A stretch of DNA of 64,000 nucleotides, taken from positions 1-64,000 of the forward strand of contig NZ_RCWT01000015.1 of assembly GCF_003688595.1 (NCBI RefSeq). Direction: 5' to 3'. This DNA comes from Sphingomonas sp. PP-F2F-G114-C0414 (lineage in GTDB: Bacteria; Pseudomonadota; Alphaproteobacteria; Sphingomonadales; Sphingomonadaceae). Numbering within the stretch: position 1 is the stretch's first letter; every line of letters starts with the position of its first letter. Under the pieces are notes generated by a model. That model worked only from the letters and a program-made list of their open reading frames with translations. It made no database searches and was not told where the DNA came from. The translations under genes and the position numbers were made by a program. Of the stretch, positions 37,394-46,815 are shown one piece after another.

Positions 37394-38623
37394 TCAGGTC
37401 ACGACGAGCCGTTGCGAATATGCCGGATCGCGCCAGCTTTCGGTCTCCACCGTATCCCGCAATATCTCGCCCGCGCGCCAGACGTCTTCATGGCTGAGGT
37501 ACAAGGGTGTGAGCCCAAGGCGCAGGATGTCGGGGTCCCGGAAGTCGCCGATGACACCGCGGGCGACGAGCGCTTGCGTGAGTTCATAGGCCTGCGGGTG
37601 GCGGAAGCTGATGTGGCTGCCGCGTTTGGCGGGTTCTCGGGGGCTGACGCAGTCGAGGCTTAGCACATCGCCAGCAGCAGCGAGAATATCGAACAGTTGC
37701 GCGCTTTTGGTGGCGATGGCGTGCTGGTCGATGTCAGCCCAGAGATCGAGTGCGGTTTCGAGGGCTGCGGTCGAGAGCATCGCGGGGGTGCCGGCCAGCC
37801 AGCGCTTCATGCCGGGGGCGGGGCGGTAGGCGTCCTCGAACGCGAAGGGCGCGGCGTGGCCCATCCAGCCGGACAGCGGGCTGGCGAGGGCTTCCTGCCA
37901 GCGCTTGGCGACGTAGAGGAACGCGGGCGCGCCGGGGCCGCCATTGAGGTACTTATAGGTGCAACCGACGGCGAGGTCGGCGTTCGCGCCGTTGAGGTCG
38001 ATCAGGACCGCGCCGACGCTGTGGCTCAAGTCCCAGAGCATGAGCGCCCCGGCGTCGTGCGCGCGAGCGGTCCAGGCGGCCATGTCGAAGCGGTCGCTGG
38101 TCTTGTAGTGCACGTGTGTGAGGAGGAGGACCGCGGTATCTTCGTCGAGCGCGGCGGCAAGATCTTCGCGGGCGACGACCTTCAGGCGTGCGCCGGGGAC
38201 GCAGGCGACAGCGCCTTCCGCGATGTGGAGATCGGTGGGGAAGTTGCCGGCCTCGCTGATGACGGTGTGGCGGTCGAGGTTGCTGCGAAGACCTGCGACC
38301 AAGGCCTTAAAGAGGTGCGTCGAGGTGGTGTCGCCGATGATCACCTCGTCCGGTGCAGCGCCGATCAGGGGAGCAATTTTCGCACCGATCCGCTGGGGGG
38401 CCTCGATCCAGCCTTCGTTCCAGCTGCGGATGAGGCGGTTGCCCCATTGGCGCGTTGCGACGTCGGCAAGCCCGGCTGGCGTGGTCTTTGGTAATGCGCC
38501 GAGCGAGTTGCCGTCGAGGTAGATCACGCCTTCCGGCAGCGCGAACTTGTCGCGGTACGCCGCGAGCGGATCGGTCGCGTCGAGTGCGCGGGCGTCTTCG
38601 AGGGTCACGGGTTCGAGAGTCAC
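37394..38623 (-). CDS. kynU: Kynureninase
   Basis: 409-residue PLP enzyme that splits kynurenine into anthranilate and alanine. Seen: YLDGNSLGALPK, TTSTHLFKAL, WDLSHSVGAV and the PLP Lys in CTYKYLNGGPGAPAF. I start it at GTG 38623, which overlaps the stop of the upstream hydrolase (GTGA) and gives the expected N-terminus; an ATG 16 codons upstream lies inside the hydrolase gene. No kynA or kynB homologue is adjacent, which makes the coupled hydrolase a candidate formamidase. Confidence 0.94.
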   Translation of the reverse strand: MTLEPVTLEDARALDATDPLAAYRDKFALPEGVIYLDGNSLGALPKTTPAGLADVATRQWGNRLIRSWNEGWIEAPQRIGAKIAPLIGAAPDEVIIGDTTSTHLFKALVAGLRSNLDRHTVISEAGNFPTDLHIAEGAVACVPGARLKVVAREDLAAALDEDTAVLLLTHVHYKTSDRFDMAAWTARAHDAGALMLWDLSHSVGAVLIDLNGANADLAVGCTYKYLNGGPGAPAFLYVAKRWQEALASPLSGWMGHAAPFAFEDAYRPAPGMKRWLAGTPAMLSTAALETALDLWADIDQHAIATKSAQLFDILAAAGDVLSLDCVSPREPAKRGSHISFRHPQAYELTQALVARGVIGDFRDPDILRLGLTPLYLSHEDVWRAGEILRDTVETESWRDPAYSQRLVVT

Positions 38624-39540
38624 TGGGTCTTTCCGAAATAGGACAGGATCAGGCGTTTGGCTTCGGCCCATGCGGGCGTTTCGGGCGCGATCAGTTCGAC
38701 ATGGCCTGTCGCGGGCATCGCGTGGAGCGTGGCGGTGTCACCGGCTGCGGTTGCCTTGGCGACGTAGGCGGTCGCCATGACGAAGGGGATGATCCGGTCC
38801 TCGCGGCCGTTGACCAAGTCCTGCTTCACGCCGAGCGGCAGGAGGCGAGGGACCGAGGTGTCGGCGTAGACGTCGGGGTGCTGCGGGGTAGGCGCGCCGA
38901 CCAGTTTCGCGACGACTTCGGTGCCGCAGCCATTGTTGGCGTTGATCGCGGTCGCTTCGAGATCGGGCAGGCCGCCAAGGCTGACGACGTGGTGGATACG
39001 GAGCGGGTGCGCGGTGTAGAGCGGGCTCGACGTTGGAAGCTTCGGACGGGCAGCGAGCCACAGTGCAAGGTGGCCACCCGCGGAGTGTCCGATCGATAGG
39101 ATGCGGCGCGTGTCCAGGTTAAACCTCTTTGCATTTACCGTGAGTTGGTCCGCGGCTTTCGCAGCGTCCGCGAACGTGCCGGGATAGCCGCCGCCAGCGC
39201 GATCCACGCCGCGATAGTCGATGTTCCAGACCGCGACGCCGGTGTTGCGGAGGTCGTCGGCGATCCAGTTCATCAGGCTGCGATCGGCGATGCTCGTCGT
39301 CCAGCAGCCGCCATGGATCATCACGACAACCGGGAATCGTCCCCTGGTCTTGCCCTTGGGGAGCCAGACGTCGACCTTCTGCATCTGGTCGGTGCCATAG
39401 TCGACGGTAGCATCGGGCATCGGTTTGTGCCGCTTGGTCAGGTCGGGCCACGTCAGCAGCTTGGGCGCTGGGGGAGCGGGCGTCTGCGCCATGACGGGCG
39501 TGGACATCGCGGCAAGCGCGAGAAAGGCAAGGCGGATCAT
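38620..39540 (-). CDS. Secreted alpha/beta hydrolase (BD-FAE/kynurenine-formamidase-like)
   Basis: 306 residues with a signal peptide (cleavage after STPVMA). The oxyanion motif HGGCW matches the HGGxW of AFMID-type kynurenine formamidases; the nucleophile is in GHSAGG, the Asp in GREDRIIPF and the His in ATGHVELI, so the triad is complete. It is translationally coupled to kynU (GTGA), which suggests that it hydrolyses N-formylkynurenine, but the export signal would place it in the periplasm, at odds with a cytosolic pathway. A general esterase or peptidase is the alternative. Confidence 0.85.
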   Translation of the reverse strand: MIRLAFLALAAMSTPVMAQTPAPPAPKLLTWPDLTKRHKPMPDATVDYGTDQMQKVDVWLPKGKTRGRFPVVVMIHGGCWTTSIADRSLMNWIADDLRNTGVAVWNIDYRGVDRAGGGYPGTFADAAKAADQLTVNAKRFNLDTRRILSIGHSAGGHLALWLAARPKLPTSSPLYTAHPLRIHHVVSLGGLPDLEATAINANNGCGTEVVAKLVGAPTPQHPDVYADTSVPRLLPLGVKQDLVNGREDRIIPFVMATAYVAKATAAGDTATLHAMPATGHVELIAPETPAWAEAKRLILSYFGKTQ

Positions 39541-39664
39541 CGGGTAGGTGTAGCGGGCTCGATCGACCGCGTCATGCGGGCATGTCGTCGCGTCGCGGCA
39601 TGCCGCAGGGTTCGTTGCGTTCATGCTTTGATCGTTTCGTTCCCGGCTGCTATCGCTGCGCGCA

Positions 39665-41914
39665 ATGGCCACCGATTTCAAAGATCCGTTCGACTCCATC
39701 GTCGACGCCCCCTTCGACAGCGCGCTGTCCGAGCGGTACCTCGTCTACGCCTTGTCGACGATCACCGCGCGGTCGCTACCCGACGTGCGCGACGGGATGA
39801 AGCCGGTGCATCGGCGGCTGCTATGGGCGATGCGGCTGCTCAAGCTCGATCCGGCCCAGGGGTACAAGAAATGCGCGCGTGTCGTCGGCGACGTCATCGG
39901 CAAATACCATCCGCACGGCGACCAGTCGGTCTATGACGCGATGGTCCGCTTGGCGCAGTCGTTCGCGATGCGCTATCCGCTGGTCGACGGGCAGGGTAAT
40001 TTCGGCAACATCGACGGCGATAACGCCGCCGCCTACCGCTACACGGAAGCGCGGCTGACGCAGGTCGCGATCGACCTGATGGATGGGCTCGACGAGGACG
40101 CGGTCGCGTATCGCCCGACCTACAACGGCGAGGATCACGAGCCCGAGCTGTTCCCCGGACTGTTCCCGAACCTGCTGGCGAACGGCGCAAGCGGGATCGC
40201 GGTCGGCATGGCGACGAGCATCCCGCCGCACAACGCCGCCGAACTGCTGGAGGCGGCGATCGTCCTGATCGACACGCCCGACGCGGATGATGCGGCGATC
40301 CTGGAGCATGTGAAGGGCCCAGACTTCCCGACCGGCGGTCTCGTCGTCGACCCGCCCGCGGTTATCCGCGAATCCTATGCGACCGGGCGGGGCGGGTTCC
40401 GCGTCCGCGCGCGCTGGGAGACCGAGCGCGAGAAGGGCGGCGGCTGGCAGCTGATCGTCACCGAGATTCCGTACGGTGTGCAGAAAGGCAAGCTGATCGA
40501 GCAGATCGCCGATCTGATCAACGCCAAGCGCCTGCCGATCCTCGCCGACGTGCGCGACGAATCGGACACCGAGATCCGCATCGTGCTCGAGCCACGCAGC
40601 CGCACGGTCGATCCGCAGATCCTGATGGACGGGCTGTTCCGGCTGACCGATCTCGAGACGCGGATCAGCCTCAACCTCAACGTGCTCGACAAGGATCGCA
40701 CGCCGCGCGTGATGAGTTTGCGCGAGGCGCTGGCGGCGTGGGTCGATCACCAGTTCGTCGTGCTGCGCAGGCGTACCGAGCACCGGTTGAGCAAGATCGC
40801 CGACCGGGTCGAGCTGCTCGACGGCTATCTGATCGCGTATCTCAATCTCGACCGCGTGATCGAGATCATCCGCACCGAAGACGAGCCGAAAAAGGTGATG
40901 ATCGCCGAGTTCGCGCTGACCGATCGCCAGGCCGAGGCGATCCTCAACATGCGGCTGCGCAGCTTGCGGCGGCTCGAAGAGTTCGAGATCAAGACCGAGC
41001 GCGACAAGCTCGACAAGGAGCAGGCGACGCTCGCCGCGCTGCTCGCCGATCCGAAGAAGCAGCGCGCGCGGATGAAGCGCGACATGGCGAAGATCCGCGA
41101 TCGCTATGGGCTGGAGACTCCGCTCGGGAAGCGCCGCACGACGATCGAGGAGCACGCGCCGACACGCGACATCCCGCTCGAGGCGATGATCGAGCGTGAG
41201 CCGATCACCGTGATCCTGTCGCAGCGCGGCTGGATCCGGGCGATGAAGGGGCACAATGATCTGGCGAGCCCGGAGGCGCTTAAGTTCAAGGAGGGTGACG
41301 GCCCGGCCTATGCGTTCCACGCGCAGACCACCGACAAGCTGTTGCTCGCCGCCGAGAACGGGCGGTTCTACACGCTGGCGGCTGACAAGCTGCCGGGTGG
41401 GCGCGGGTTCGGCGAGCCGGTGCGCGCAATGATCGACCTCGATGGCAGCATCGGCATCGTCGCGTTGCTGCCGGCGAGCAAGCATCCCAAACTGCTGGTA
41501 GTCGCTACCGATGGGCGTGGGTTCTCGGTGAGTTCGGCGGAAGTCGTTGCCGAGACGCGCAAGGGCAAGACGGTGATGACCCCGCGGCCGGGTGCGCAGC
41601 TCAAGATCGTCCGACCGATCGGGCCCAATGACGACTATGTCGCGGCGATCGGCGACAACCGGAAGATGCTCGTGTTCCCTCTCGCTGAACTGGTCGAGAT
41701 GACGCGCGGGCAGGGGCTCCAGCTGCAACGCTATCGCGACGGAGGGCTGGCGGATGCGATCACGTTCACGTTCGCCGAGGGCCTGAGCTGGGCGATGGGC
41801 GGCGGTACCGGTCGGACCAGAACCGAATCGGACCTTGGACCCTGGCGGGCTGCGCGCGGCGCGGCCGGAAGAATGCCACCGACCGGGTTCCCGCGTGATA
41901 ATCGCTTTGGCTAG
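39665..41914 (+). CDS. parC: DNA topoisomerase IV subunit A
   Basis: 749-residue type-IIA topoisomerase subunit that decatenates daughter chromosomes. Catalytic Tyr in AAYRYTEARL; winged helix KYHPHGDQSVYDAMVR; C-terminal beta-pinwheel repeats (about residues 490-720). It lacks the long GyrA-box tail, supporting ParC over GyrA. In the quinolone-determining segment, Gln stands where E. coli has Ser80 and Asp where it has Glu84. Divergent from the secreted hydrolase gene with a ~125-bp gap. Confidence 0.95.
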   Translation: MATDFKDPFDSIVDAPFDSALSERYLVYALSTITARSLPDVRDGMKPVHRRLLWAMRLLKLDPAQGYKKCARVVGDVIGKYHPHGDQSVYDAMVRLAQSFAMRYPLVDGQGNFGNIDGDNAAAYRYTEARLTQVAIDLMDGLDEDAVAYRPTYNGEDHEPELFPGLFPNLLANGASGIAVGMATSIPPHNAAELLEAAIVLIDTPDADDAAILEHVKGPDFPTGGLVVDPPAVIRESYATGRGGFRVRARWETEREKGGGWQLIVTEIPYGVQKGKLIEQIADLINAKRLPILADVRDESDTEIRIVLEPRSRTVDPQILMDGLFRLTDLETRISLNLNVLDKDRTPRVMSLREALAAWVDHQFVVLRRRTEHRLSKIADRVELLDGYLIAYLNLDRVIEIIRTEDEPKKVMIAEFALTDRQAEAILNMRLRSLRRLEEFEIKTERDKLDKEQATLAALLADPKKQRARMKRDMAKIRDRYGLETPLGKRRTTIEEHAPTRDIPLEAMIEREPITVILSQRGWIRAMKGHNDLASPEALKFKEGDGPAYAFHAQTTDKLLLAAENGRFYTLAADKLPGGRGFGEPVRAMIDLDGSIGIVALLPASKHPKLLVVATDGRGFSVSSAEVVAETRKGKTVMTPRPGAQLKIVRPIGPNDDYVAAIGDNRKMLVFPLAELVEMTRGQGLQLQRYRDGGLADAITFTFAEGLSWAMGGGTGRTRTESDLGPWRAARGAAGRMPPTGFPRDNRFG

Positions 41915-42007
41915 CGTACCGTAAACCAACGACTTAACGCGATATGACGAAATGAACCGATGCGGTTCCTTCAGTTCGTCTTAACGAAGGACGTGTATGC
42001 AATCGGT

Positions 42008-43678
42008 ATGGCATCGATAGCCCCGGATGCGACGACGCACCTGACGACCGCGACCGATCTGGTTTCGCGCGCGCTGGAACTCATTCCGATTCCGGCCGTG
42101 CATATCCATCTCAATGATGGGGCTTTCGAGCTCTTTGCGATGAACCGGGCCTACCGTCTCGCGGGACTGGGCGTGGTTGCCGAGAGATCGCCGATGATCG
42201 TCGACCTCGGGCCGCGTATTCGGGCGTTTCTCGAAAGCCAGCAGTTGCGGATCGATACCGACTGGACGCTGGGGGATGCGGTCGATTGCCGCTATTACCG
42301 CGTGACGATGGCGCGGACGTTCGCCTGGATGCACGATCGGTGCACGGTGAGCTTCATCGATCAGACGTCGCAGATCCAGACCGAGCGCAGCCTCCGACGC
42401 GAAATGACGACCGACAGCCTGACGGGGTTGCCGAATCGCGAGGGATTCGAGGAACTGATCGAGACCGTGCCCGACCGTAGCATCAGCGCGGTGCTCGCGG
42501 TCGATATCGATCGCTTCGGTCGGCTGAACTCGTGCTTGGGATCGCTGGCGGGCGACGAGCTGCTGATCACCGTGGCGCGGCGGATCAAGGGTGCTTTGCG
42601 CGGACGCGACATGCTGGCGCGGATCGGCGGCGATCAGTTCGGGATCCTGATGACCATCGACGACGATCGGGAGGAAGCCCACGCGCTCGCCGAACGGATC
42701 CAGCGGACGCTGACCACGCCGTTCCGGCTGACCGACTACGAGATCAGCGTCGAGTGTTCGGTGGGTATCGCCTATGGTGGTGACGACGCGAGCGATGTCG
42801 CCGAGCTGATCCGTCACGCCCAGTTCGCGGTGAAGCGCGCCAAGGCGAGCGGCCTCGCCGAGAGTTATCTGCCGCAGGATTTCGCGATCGCGCGCGCGCA
42901 GTTCAGCATGGAAACCGCGCTGCGCCGGGCGATCGAGAACCGCGAGCTGCGGCTTGCGTATCAGCCGATCTGCGATCTTTCCAGCGGTCGGATCGTCTCG
43001 TTCGAGGCGCTGGCGCGGTGGACCGACGCGAGCGGTCAGCGCCATTGCCCGACCACCTTCATCCCGGTGGCCGAGGAATCCGGCTTGATCGTGCCGCTGG
43101 GGCGCTGGGCGATCGACGAGGCGGCCCGAACGCTGGCGGCCTGGGATGCGCGGTTTGGCGGCGATTGCGGCGTCCGGCTGGCGGTGAACCTGTCGGCGAT
43201 CCAGCTCCAGCGCGACGCGATCGCACCGGTGGTGGAGGCCGCGCTCGCGTCGACCGGGCTCGCGGGCGACCGGTTCACGCTCGAATTGACCGAGAGCGCG
43301 ATCGTCACCGATCCGGATCGTATCGCGAAGACGATGCACGCGCTGAAGGCGCTCGGCACGACGCTCGCGATGGACGATTTCGGGACCGGCTATTCGAACC
43401 TCGCCTACCTCCAGAAGCTCCCGATCGACGTGCTCAAGATCGACCGCAGCTTCGTCACCGGCATGCTCGCGGACCGCGACAAGGTCTCGATCGTCCGCGC
43501 GATCCTGAGCCTGGCGCAGGCGCTGGGTATGAAGACGACCGCGGAAGGCGTCGAGACGTTCGACCTGGCGCAGACGCTGACCGCGCTCGGCTGCACCTAT
43601 GGGCAGGGATATTTTTACGCGCGACCGCTCGAAGCGGACGCGGCGTATGCGATGATCGTTCCTGCCGAGGCCGGCTAG
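42008..43678 (+). CDS. GGDEF/EAL cyclic-di-GMP protein with degenerate GGDEF
   Basis: 556 residues, no membrane segment. N-terminal PAS-like region (~30-140), GGDEF domain (~150-300) whose signature reads RIGGDQF, so the catalytic Glu is lost and cyclase activity is unlikely, then an EAL domain (~310-550) with FEALARW, the metal Glu/Asp residues in ELTESA and DDFGTGYSNLAYL, and KIDRSF, which looks like an active c-di-GMP phosphodiesterase. Start at MASIAPD; an ATG 16 codons upstream is possible. Confidence 0.9.
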   Translation: MASIAPDATTHLTTATDLVSRALELIPIPAVHIHLNDGAFELFAMNRAYRLAGLGVVAERSPMIVDLGPRIRAFLESQQLRIDTDWTLGDAVDCRYYRVTMARTFAWMHDRCTVSFIDQTSQIQTERSLRREMTTDSLTGLPNREGFEELIETVPDRSISAVLAVDIDRFGRLNSCLGSLAGDELLITVARRIKGALRGRDMLARIGGDQFGILMTIDDDREEAHALAERIQRTLTTPFRLTDYEISVECSVGIAYGGDDASDVAELIRHAQFAVKRAKASGLAESYLPQDFAIARAQFSMETALRRAIENRELRLAYQPICDLSSGRIVSFEALARWTDASGQRHCPTTFIPVAEESGLIVPLGRWAIDEAARTLAAWDARFGGDCGVRLAVNLSAIQLQRDAIAPVVEAALASTGLAGDRFTLELTESAIVTDPDRIAKTMHALKALGTTLAMDDFGTGYSNLAYLQKLPIDVLKIDRSFVTGMLADRDKVSIVRAILSLAQALGMKTTAEGVETFDLAQTLTALGCTYGQGYFYARPLEADAAYAMIVPAEAG

Positions 43679-43751
43679 AGCAGGCGAACGCATCGTCGTC
43701 TCCTCAGCCTCGGCTCGGTGAAGGCTGGAGCCGGGGCGGGGGAAGCGGCGC

Positions 43752-44930
43752 CTAAAGTACCGCTGCTGCGACCATCTCGTCGGCGATGACCGCGACCCTC
43801 GCTGCATCGGGAAAGCCCTCTGCGATCCAGCGCGTCTCGACCTGGCGAAGCATCGCGGCGACCTCCGGCCCCCTGCGCAGCCCACGTTCCACGAGCGCCC
43901 CGCCGGAGAACGGGAAGGCGGGCGGCGTCCAGTCCTTGATGGCCGAGACGTCTTCGCCTGCGATCAGGAGGCGGTCGATCGCGACCGTCATGCCGGCGCG
44001 GTAGGCGAGTGCCTGCGGGCCTTCGGTGCCCGGCCCGGCGGTGGCGGCGATCAGGCGTTTGCGGTCGGTGTTGGAGAGCTTCAGACGCGCGCCGACGGCT
44101 TCGGCCGCGGCGGGCGCGATCGTCATCGCGAGCCGGCGGATCGGGTCGGGGGCAATGCCTGCCGCCGTCTCGCGGTCGGAGAGGAGGGCGAGGCGCTCGG
44201 CACCGGCCGCATCGATCTCCGGCAACACCGCGCGGAAAATGCCGCGTTCGACCATCAACGCGACCACCGGCACGGCATTGGCCGCGACCAGCAGTTTCAG
44301 CACTTCGCTCGCGACCCGTTCGCGCGAGAGCGCCATCAGGTCGTTGGCGCGTGCGGTACAGGCGTCGAGCCCGGCTTCGTCGATCGTGGTGCCGAAGCGC
44401 GCGTGGAAGCGGAAGAAGCGGAGGATGCGAAGGTGATCTTCGGCGATCCGCTGCAACGGGTCGCCGATGAAGCGCACGCGCCGTGCCGCGAGGTCGTCCA
44501 GCCCCCCGAAATAGTCGAAGATCTCGCCGGTCGCGGGATCGGCGTAGAGCGCGTTCATTGTGAAGTCGCGGCGCGCCGCGTCCTCGCGCCAGTCGTCGGT
44601 ATAGGCGATGATCGCGTGACGGCCGTCGGTCGAGACGTCGCGGCGGAGCGTCGTCACCTCGACCGGGCCCGCAGGCGTGACCGCGGTGATCGTGCCGTGT
44701 GCGAGCCCGGTCGGGACCGCCTTGATCCGCGCATCCTGAAGCCGCTCGATCACCTCCTGCGGGGGCAGGCGGGTGGCGATGTCGACATCGGCGACGTCGA
44801 TCCCGAGCAGCGTATCGCGCACCGCGCCACCGACGAAGCGCGACTTGCCCTCCACCGCGCCGAGAACCTTGGTCAGTGCTTCGAGGCCGTCACGGTCGCG
44901 CCACGCCGCAGCCGGGAGTATCAAGACCAC
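43752..44930 (-). CDS. cca: CCA-adding tRNA nucleotidyltransferase / poly(A) polymerase family
   Basis: 392-residue class-II nucleotidyltransferase. Seen: FVGGAVRDTLLGIDVADVDI with the GGxVRD and DxD metal motifs, RRDFTMNALY, and the RIAEDHLRILRFFRF flexible region. It repairs or adds the CCA end of tRNAs; poly(A) polymerase cannot be excluded from sequence. Start GTG 44930 overlaps the end of the Nudix gene; a TTG two codons later overlaps by TTGA. The upstream open frame is a shadow of the Nudix gene. Confidence 0.9.
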   Translation of the reverse strand: MVLILPAAAWRDRDGLEALTKVLGAVEGKSRFVGGAVRDTLLGIDVADVDIATRLPPQEVIERLQDARIKAVPTGLAHGTITAVTPAGPVEVTTLRRDVSTDGRHAIIAYTDDWREDAARRDFTMNALYADPATGEIFDYFGGLDDLAARRVRFIGDPLQRIAEDHLRILRFFRFHARFGTTIDEAGLDACTARANDLMALSRERVASEVLKLLVAANAVPVVALMVERGIFRAVLPEIDAAGAERLALLSDRETAAGIAPDPIRRLAMTIAPAAAEAVGARLKLSNTDRKRLIAATAGPGTEGPQALAYRAGMTVAIDRLLIAGEDVSAIKDWTPPAFPFSGGALVERGLRRGPEVAAMLRQVETRWIAEGFPDAARVAVIADEMVAAAVL

Positions 44931-45517
44931 CTCAGGCGGCGCGCGAGGTTGACGATCATCGCCGCGGTCGCACCCCAGATGCGGCGCTCGTTCCACATGA
45001 TCTCGTAATAATGCCGGTCGTGGCCCTGCCATTCGAGCGTCGCCTCGACATGGTTCGCCTCGTCGAGCAGGAACGCGAGCGGGACTTCGAAGACGCTGGC
45101 GACTTCCGCTTCGCTCGGCGTGAAGATCAGGTCGGGCGGGATGATCCCGATCACCGGCGTCACCTGGAACCCGGTGACGGTGCGGTAGCTGTCGGCCTCG
45201 CCGATCACGCGGACCTGGTCGCGGGGGAGGGCGATCTCCTCCTCGGCCTCGCGCAGGGCCGCGGTTACGACGTCCTCGCCGGGATCGATCCGACCGCCGG
45301 GGAACGCGATCTGGCCGGGGTGGCGGCTCATCGTGTCGGTGCGCTGCGTCAGGATCACGCCCGGATCGGCGCGGTCGGTCACCGCGATCAGCACCGCGGC
45401 GGGAAGCAACGTGTCGGCGGCGGTGAGATCGCCGTCATGCTGGTCGCCGGTGAGCAGGATCATGTGCGACCCGGCGCCCTTCGCCAGCGCCGCGGTCATC
45501 CGTTCCGTGAGGCTCAT
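44921..45517 (-). CDS. Nudix hydrolase, coenzyme A pyrophosphatase (YeaB/NudL) type
   Basis: 198-residue Nudix protein. The box is GGRIDPGEDVVTAALREAEEEIAL, which keeps the metal-binding REAEEE but ends in IAL rather than a Gly-hydrophobic pair. Preceded by the family's RHPGQIAFPGGR signature typical of CoA pyrophosphatases. ATG overlaps the DUF1285 stop (ATGA); the three genes DUF1285-Nudix-cca form a coupled unit. Confidence 0.92.
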   Translation of the reverse strand: MSLTERMTAALAKGAGSHMILLTGDQHDGDLTAADTLLPAAVLIAVTDRADPGVILTQRTDTMSRHPGQIAFPGGRIDPGEDVVTAALREAEEEIALPRDQVRVIGEADSYRTVTGFQVTPVIGIIPPDLIFTPSEAEVASVFEVPLAFLLDEANHVEATLEWQGHDRHYYEIMWNERRIWGATAAMIVNLARRLRWS

Positions 45518-46080
45518 GCAGCGGGCTCCAGCGGGAAGAACGCGCCGTCGCTCCACAGCCCGGCGGGCGTCACGTCGTCGGCGATCGCACGCTCGGCGAG
45601 TTCGTAATAGACCGAGCGCACGACCAGCGCCTCCATCCCGCCGCGCACGGCGAGGTAGGGGCGCGGGCCGTCCGTATCCTCGACGAAGCGCAGCGGATGC
45701 TCCGGGCCTGCGGTGACGAGGTCGCCGGTGTTCAGCCGGAAGGCGAGTTTCGCATCGCGACCGCTACCTTCGGCCTTCATCTCGACCGCGATAAAGGCCG
45801 CGTCCTCGACCTCGATATCGAGTTTCTCGACGGGGGTGACGAGGACGTGCGTACCGTCGGGTTCGCGCCGGAGGATCGTCGAGAACAGCCGGACCATCGC
45901 CGGGCGGCCGATCGGCGAGCCCTGATGATACCAGGTGCCGTCGCGCGCGATCCGCATCTCGCTGTCGCCGCAATGCGTCGGATTCCATTTCTCGACGGGG
46001 GGCAACTTGGCCTCCTCGACGAGCTTGGCGATCTCGGCGAGACTGAGCGAGGCGATATCGGGAATGGGATCCATGGGCAT
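45514..46080 (-). CDS. DUF1285 domain protein
   Basis: 188 residues, DUF1285 family, conserved in alphaproteobacteria just upstream of a Nudix and a CCA-transferase gene as here. Seen: PPVEKWNPTHCGDSEMRI, GTWYHQGSPIGR and VRGGMEALVVRSVYYEL. Function unknown; the constant neighbourhood suggests a link to tRNA maturation or nucleotide clean-up (inference). Confidence 0.92.
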   Translation of the reverse strand: MPMDPIPDIASLSLAEIAKLVEEAKLPPVEKWNPTHCGDSEMRIARDGTWYHQGSPIGRPAMVRLFSTILRREPDGTHVLVTPVEKLDIEVEDAAFIAVEMKAEGSGRDAKLAFRLNTGDLVTAGPEHPLRFVEDTDGPRPYLAVRGGMEALVVRSVYYELAERAIADDVTPAGLWSDGAFFPLEPAA

Positions 46081-46123
46081 GGCGGCGGACTAGGCGGGCA
46101 GGGGGGCTAGGTAAAGCGGCGGC

Positions 46124-46645
46124 TTATGCGGATGCGGTGACTGGCATCCGTGGACCCAGCATTCCCGTGCCGTCCGGGACCGCTTCGCCGCGTGCGAGCA
46201 GGCGGTGGCGCTCGACCGGGCCGGGCGCGTTCCAACGGGCGGTGCGGTCTGCGGTGAAGCCGAAGAAGCGGCCGTAATAGTCGGGATCGCCGATCAGCAT
46301 AAGTGCATCGCCGAGGTTGTTCGCAGTGGCGGCATCGAGGACCTGCGCGACGAGGCTGCGGCCGATGCCGTCGCCCTGCCGGGTGGGGGCGACGGCGACC
46401 GGACCGACCATCACCAGCGGGCTCTCGCGGTGGTCGTCGATCAGCGCGATCGGCCAGCACTGGATCGAGCCGACCAGCGCGCCGTCCTCGACTGCTGCGA
46501 AGCTCAGCGCGGCAATCGGCCTGCCGGGGCCCCGGATCTTGTAGGCGGTGCGCGTGAACCGATCGGGACCGAAGGCGGCATCGAGCAGCATCTCGACCGC
46601 GGTCGGATTGATCGTGTCGAGGGGGACGAGCGTAATCACCGGCAT
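46124..46645 (-). CDS. GNAT-family N-acetyltransferase (YhbS type)
   Basis: 173-residue acetyl-CoA transferase. The acetyl-CoA loop is QGDGIGRSLV preceded by VGPVAVAPT; GDPDYYGRFGF-type ending (IGDPDYYGRFFGF) is typical of YhbS/predicted tRNA- or ribosomal acetyltransferases. Start at MPVITLV. It lies 43 bases upstream of DUF1285 on the same strand and may be the operon's first gene. Confidence 0.9.
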   Translation of the reverse strand: MPVITLVPLDTINPTAVEMLLDAAFGPDRFTRTAYKIRGPGRPIAALSFAAVEDGALVGSIQCWPIALIDDHRESPLVMVGPVAVAPTRQGDGIGRSLVAQVLDAATANNLGDALMLIGDPDYYGRFFGFTADRTARWNAPGPVERHRLLARGEAVPDGTGMLGPRMPVTASA

Positions 46646-46815
46646 CTCCTGCCCCGAAGGCGTCCGAGCATGAACGGCGAGGGCAGCGCGCTTTAGCCTT
46701 GGCGAGCCTGAACGCAAGAATAACCGGGGGTGAGACTCGCGTAGGGGATCCGCACCGCATCGCCCCGTCGAAGAGCCGACTTTCATCTCGGCGTGCGTCT
46801 GCTAGAGGCGCGGCG

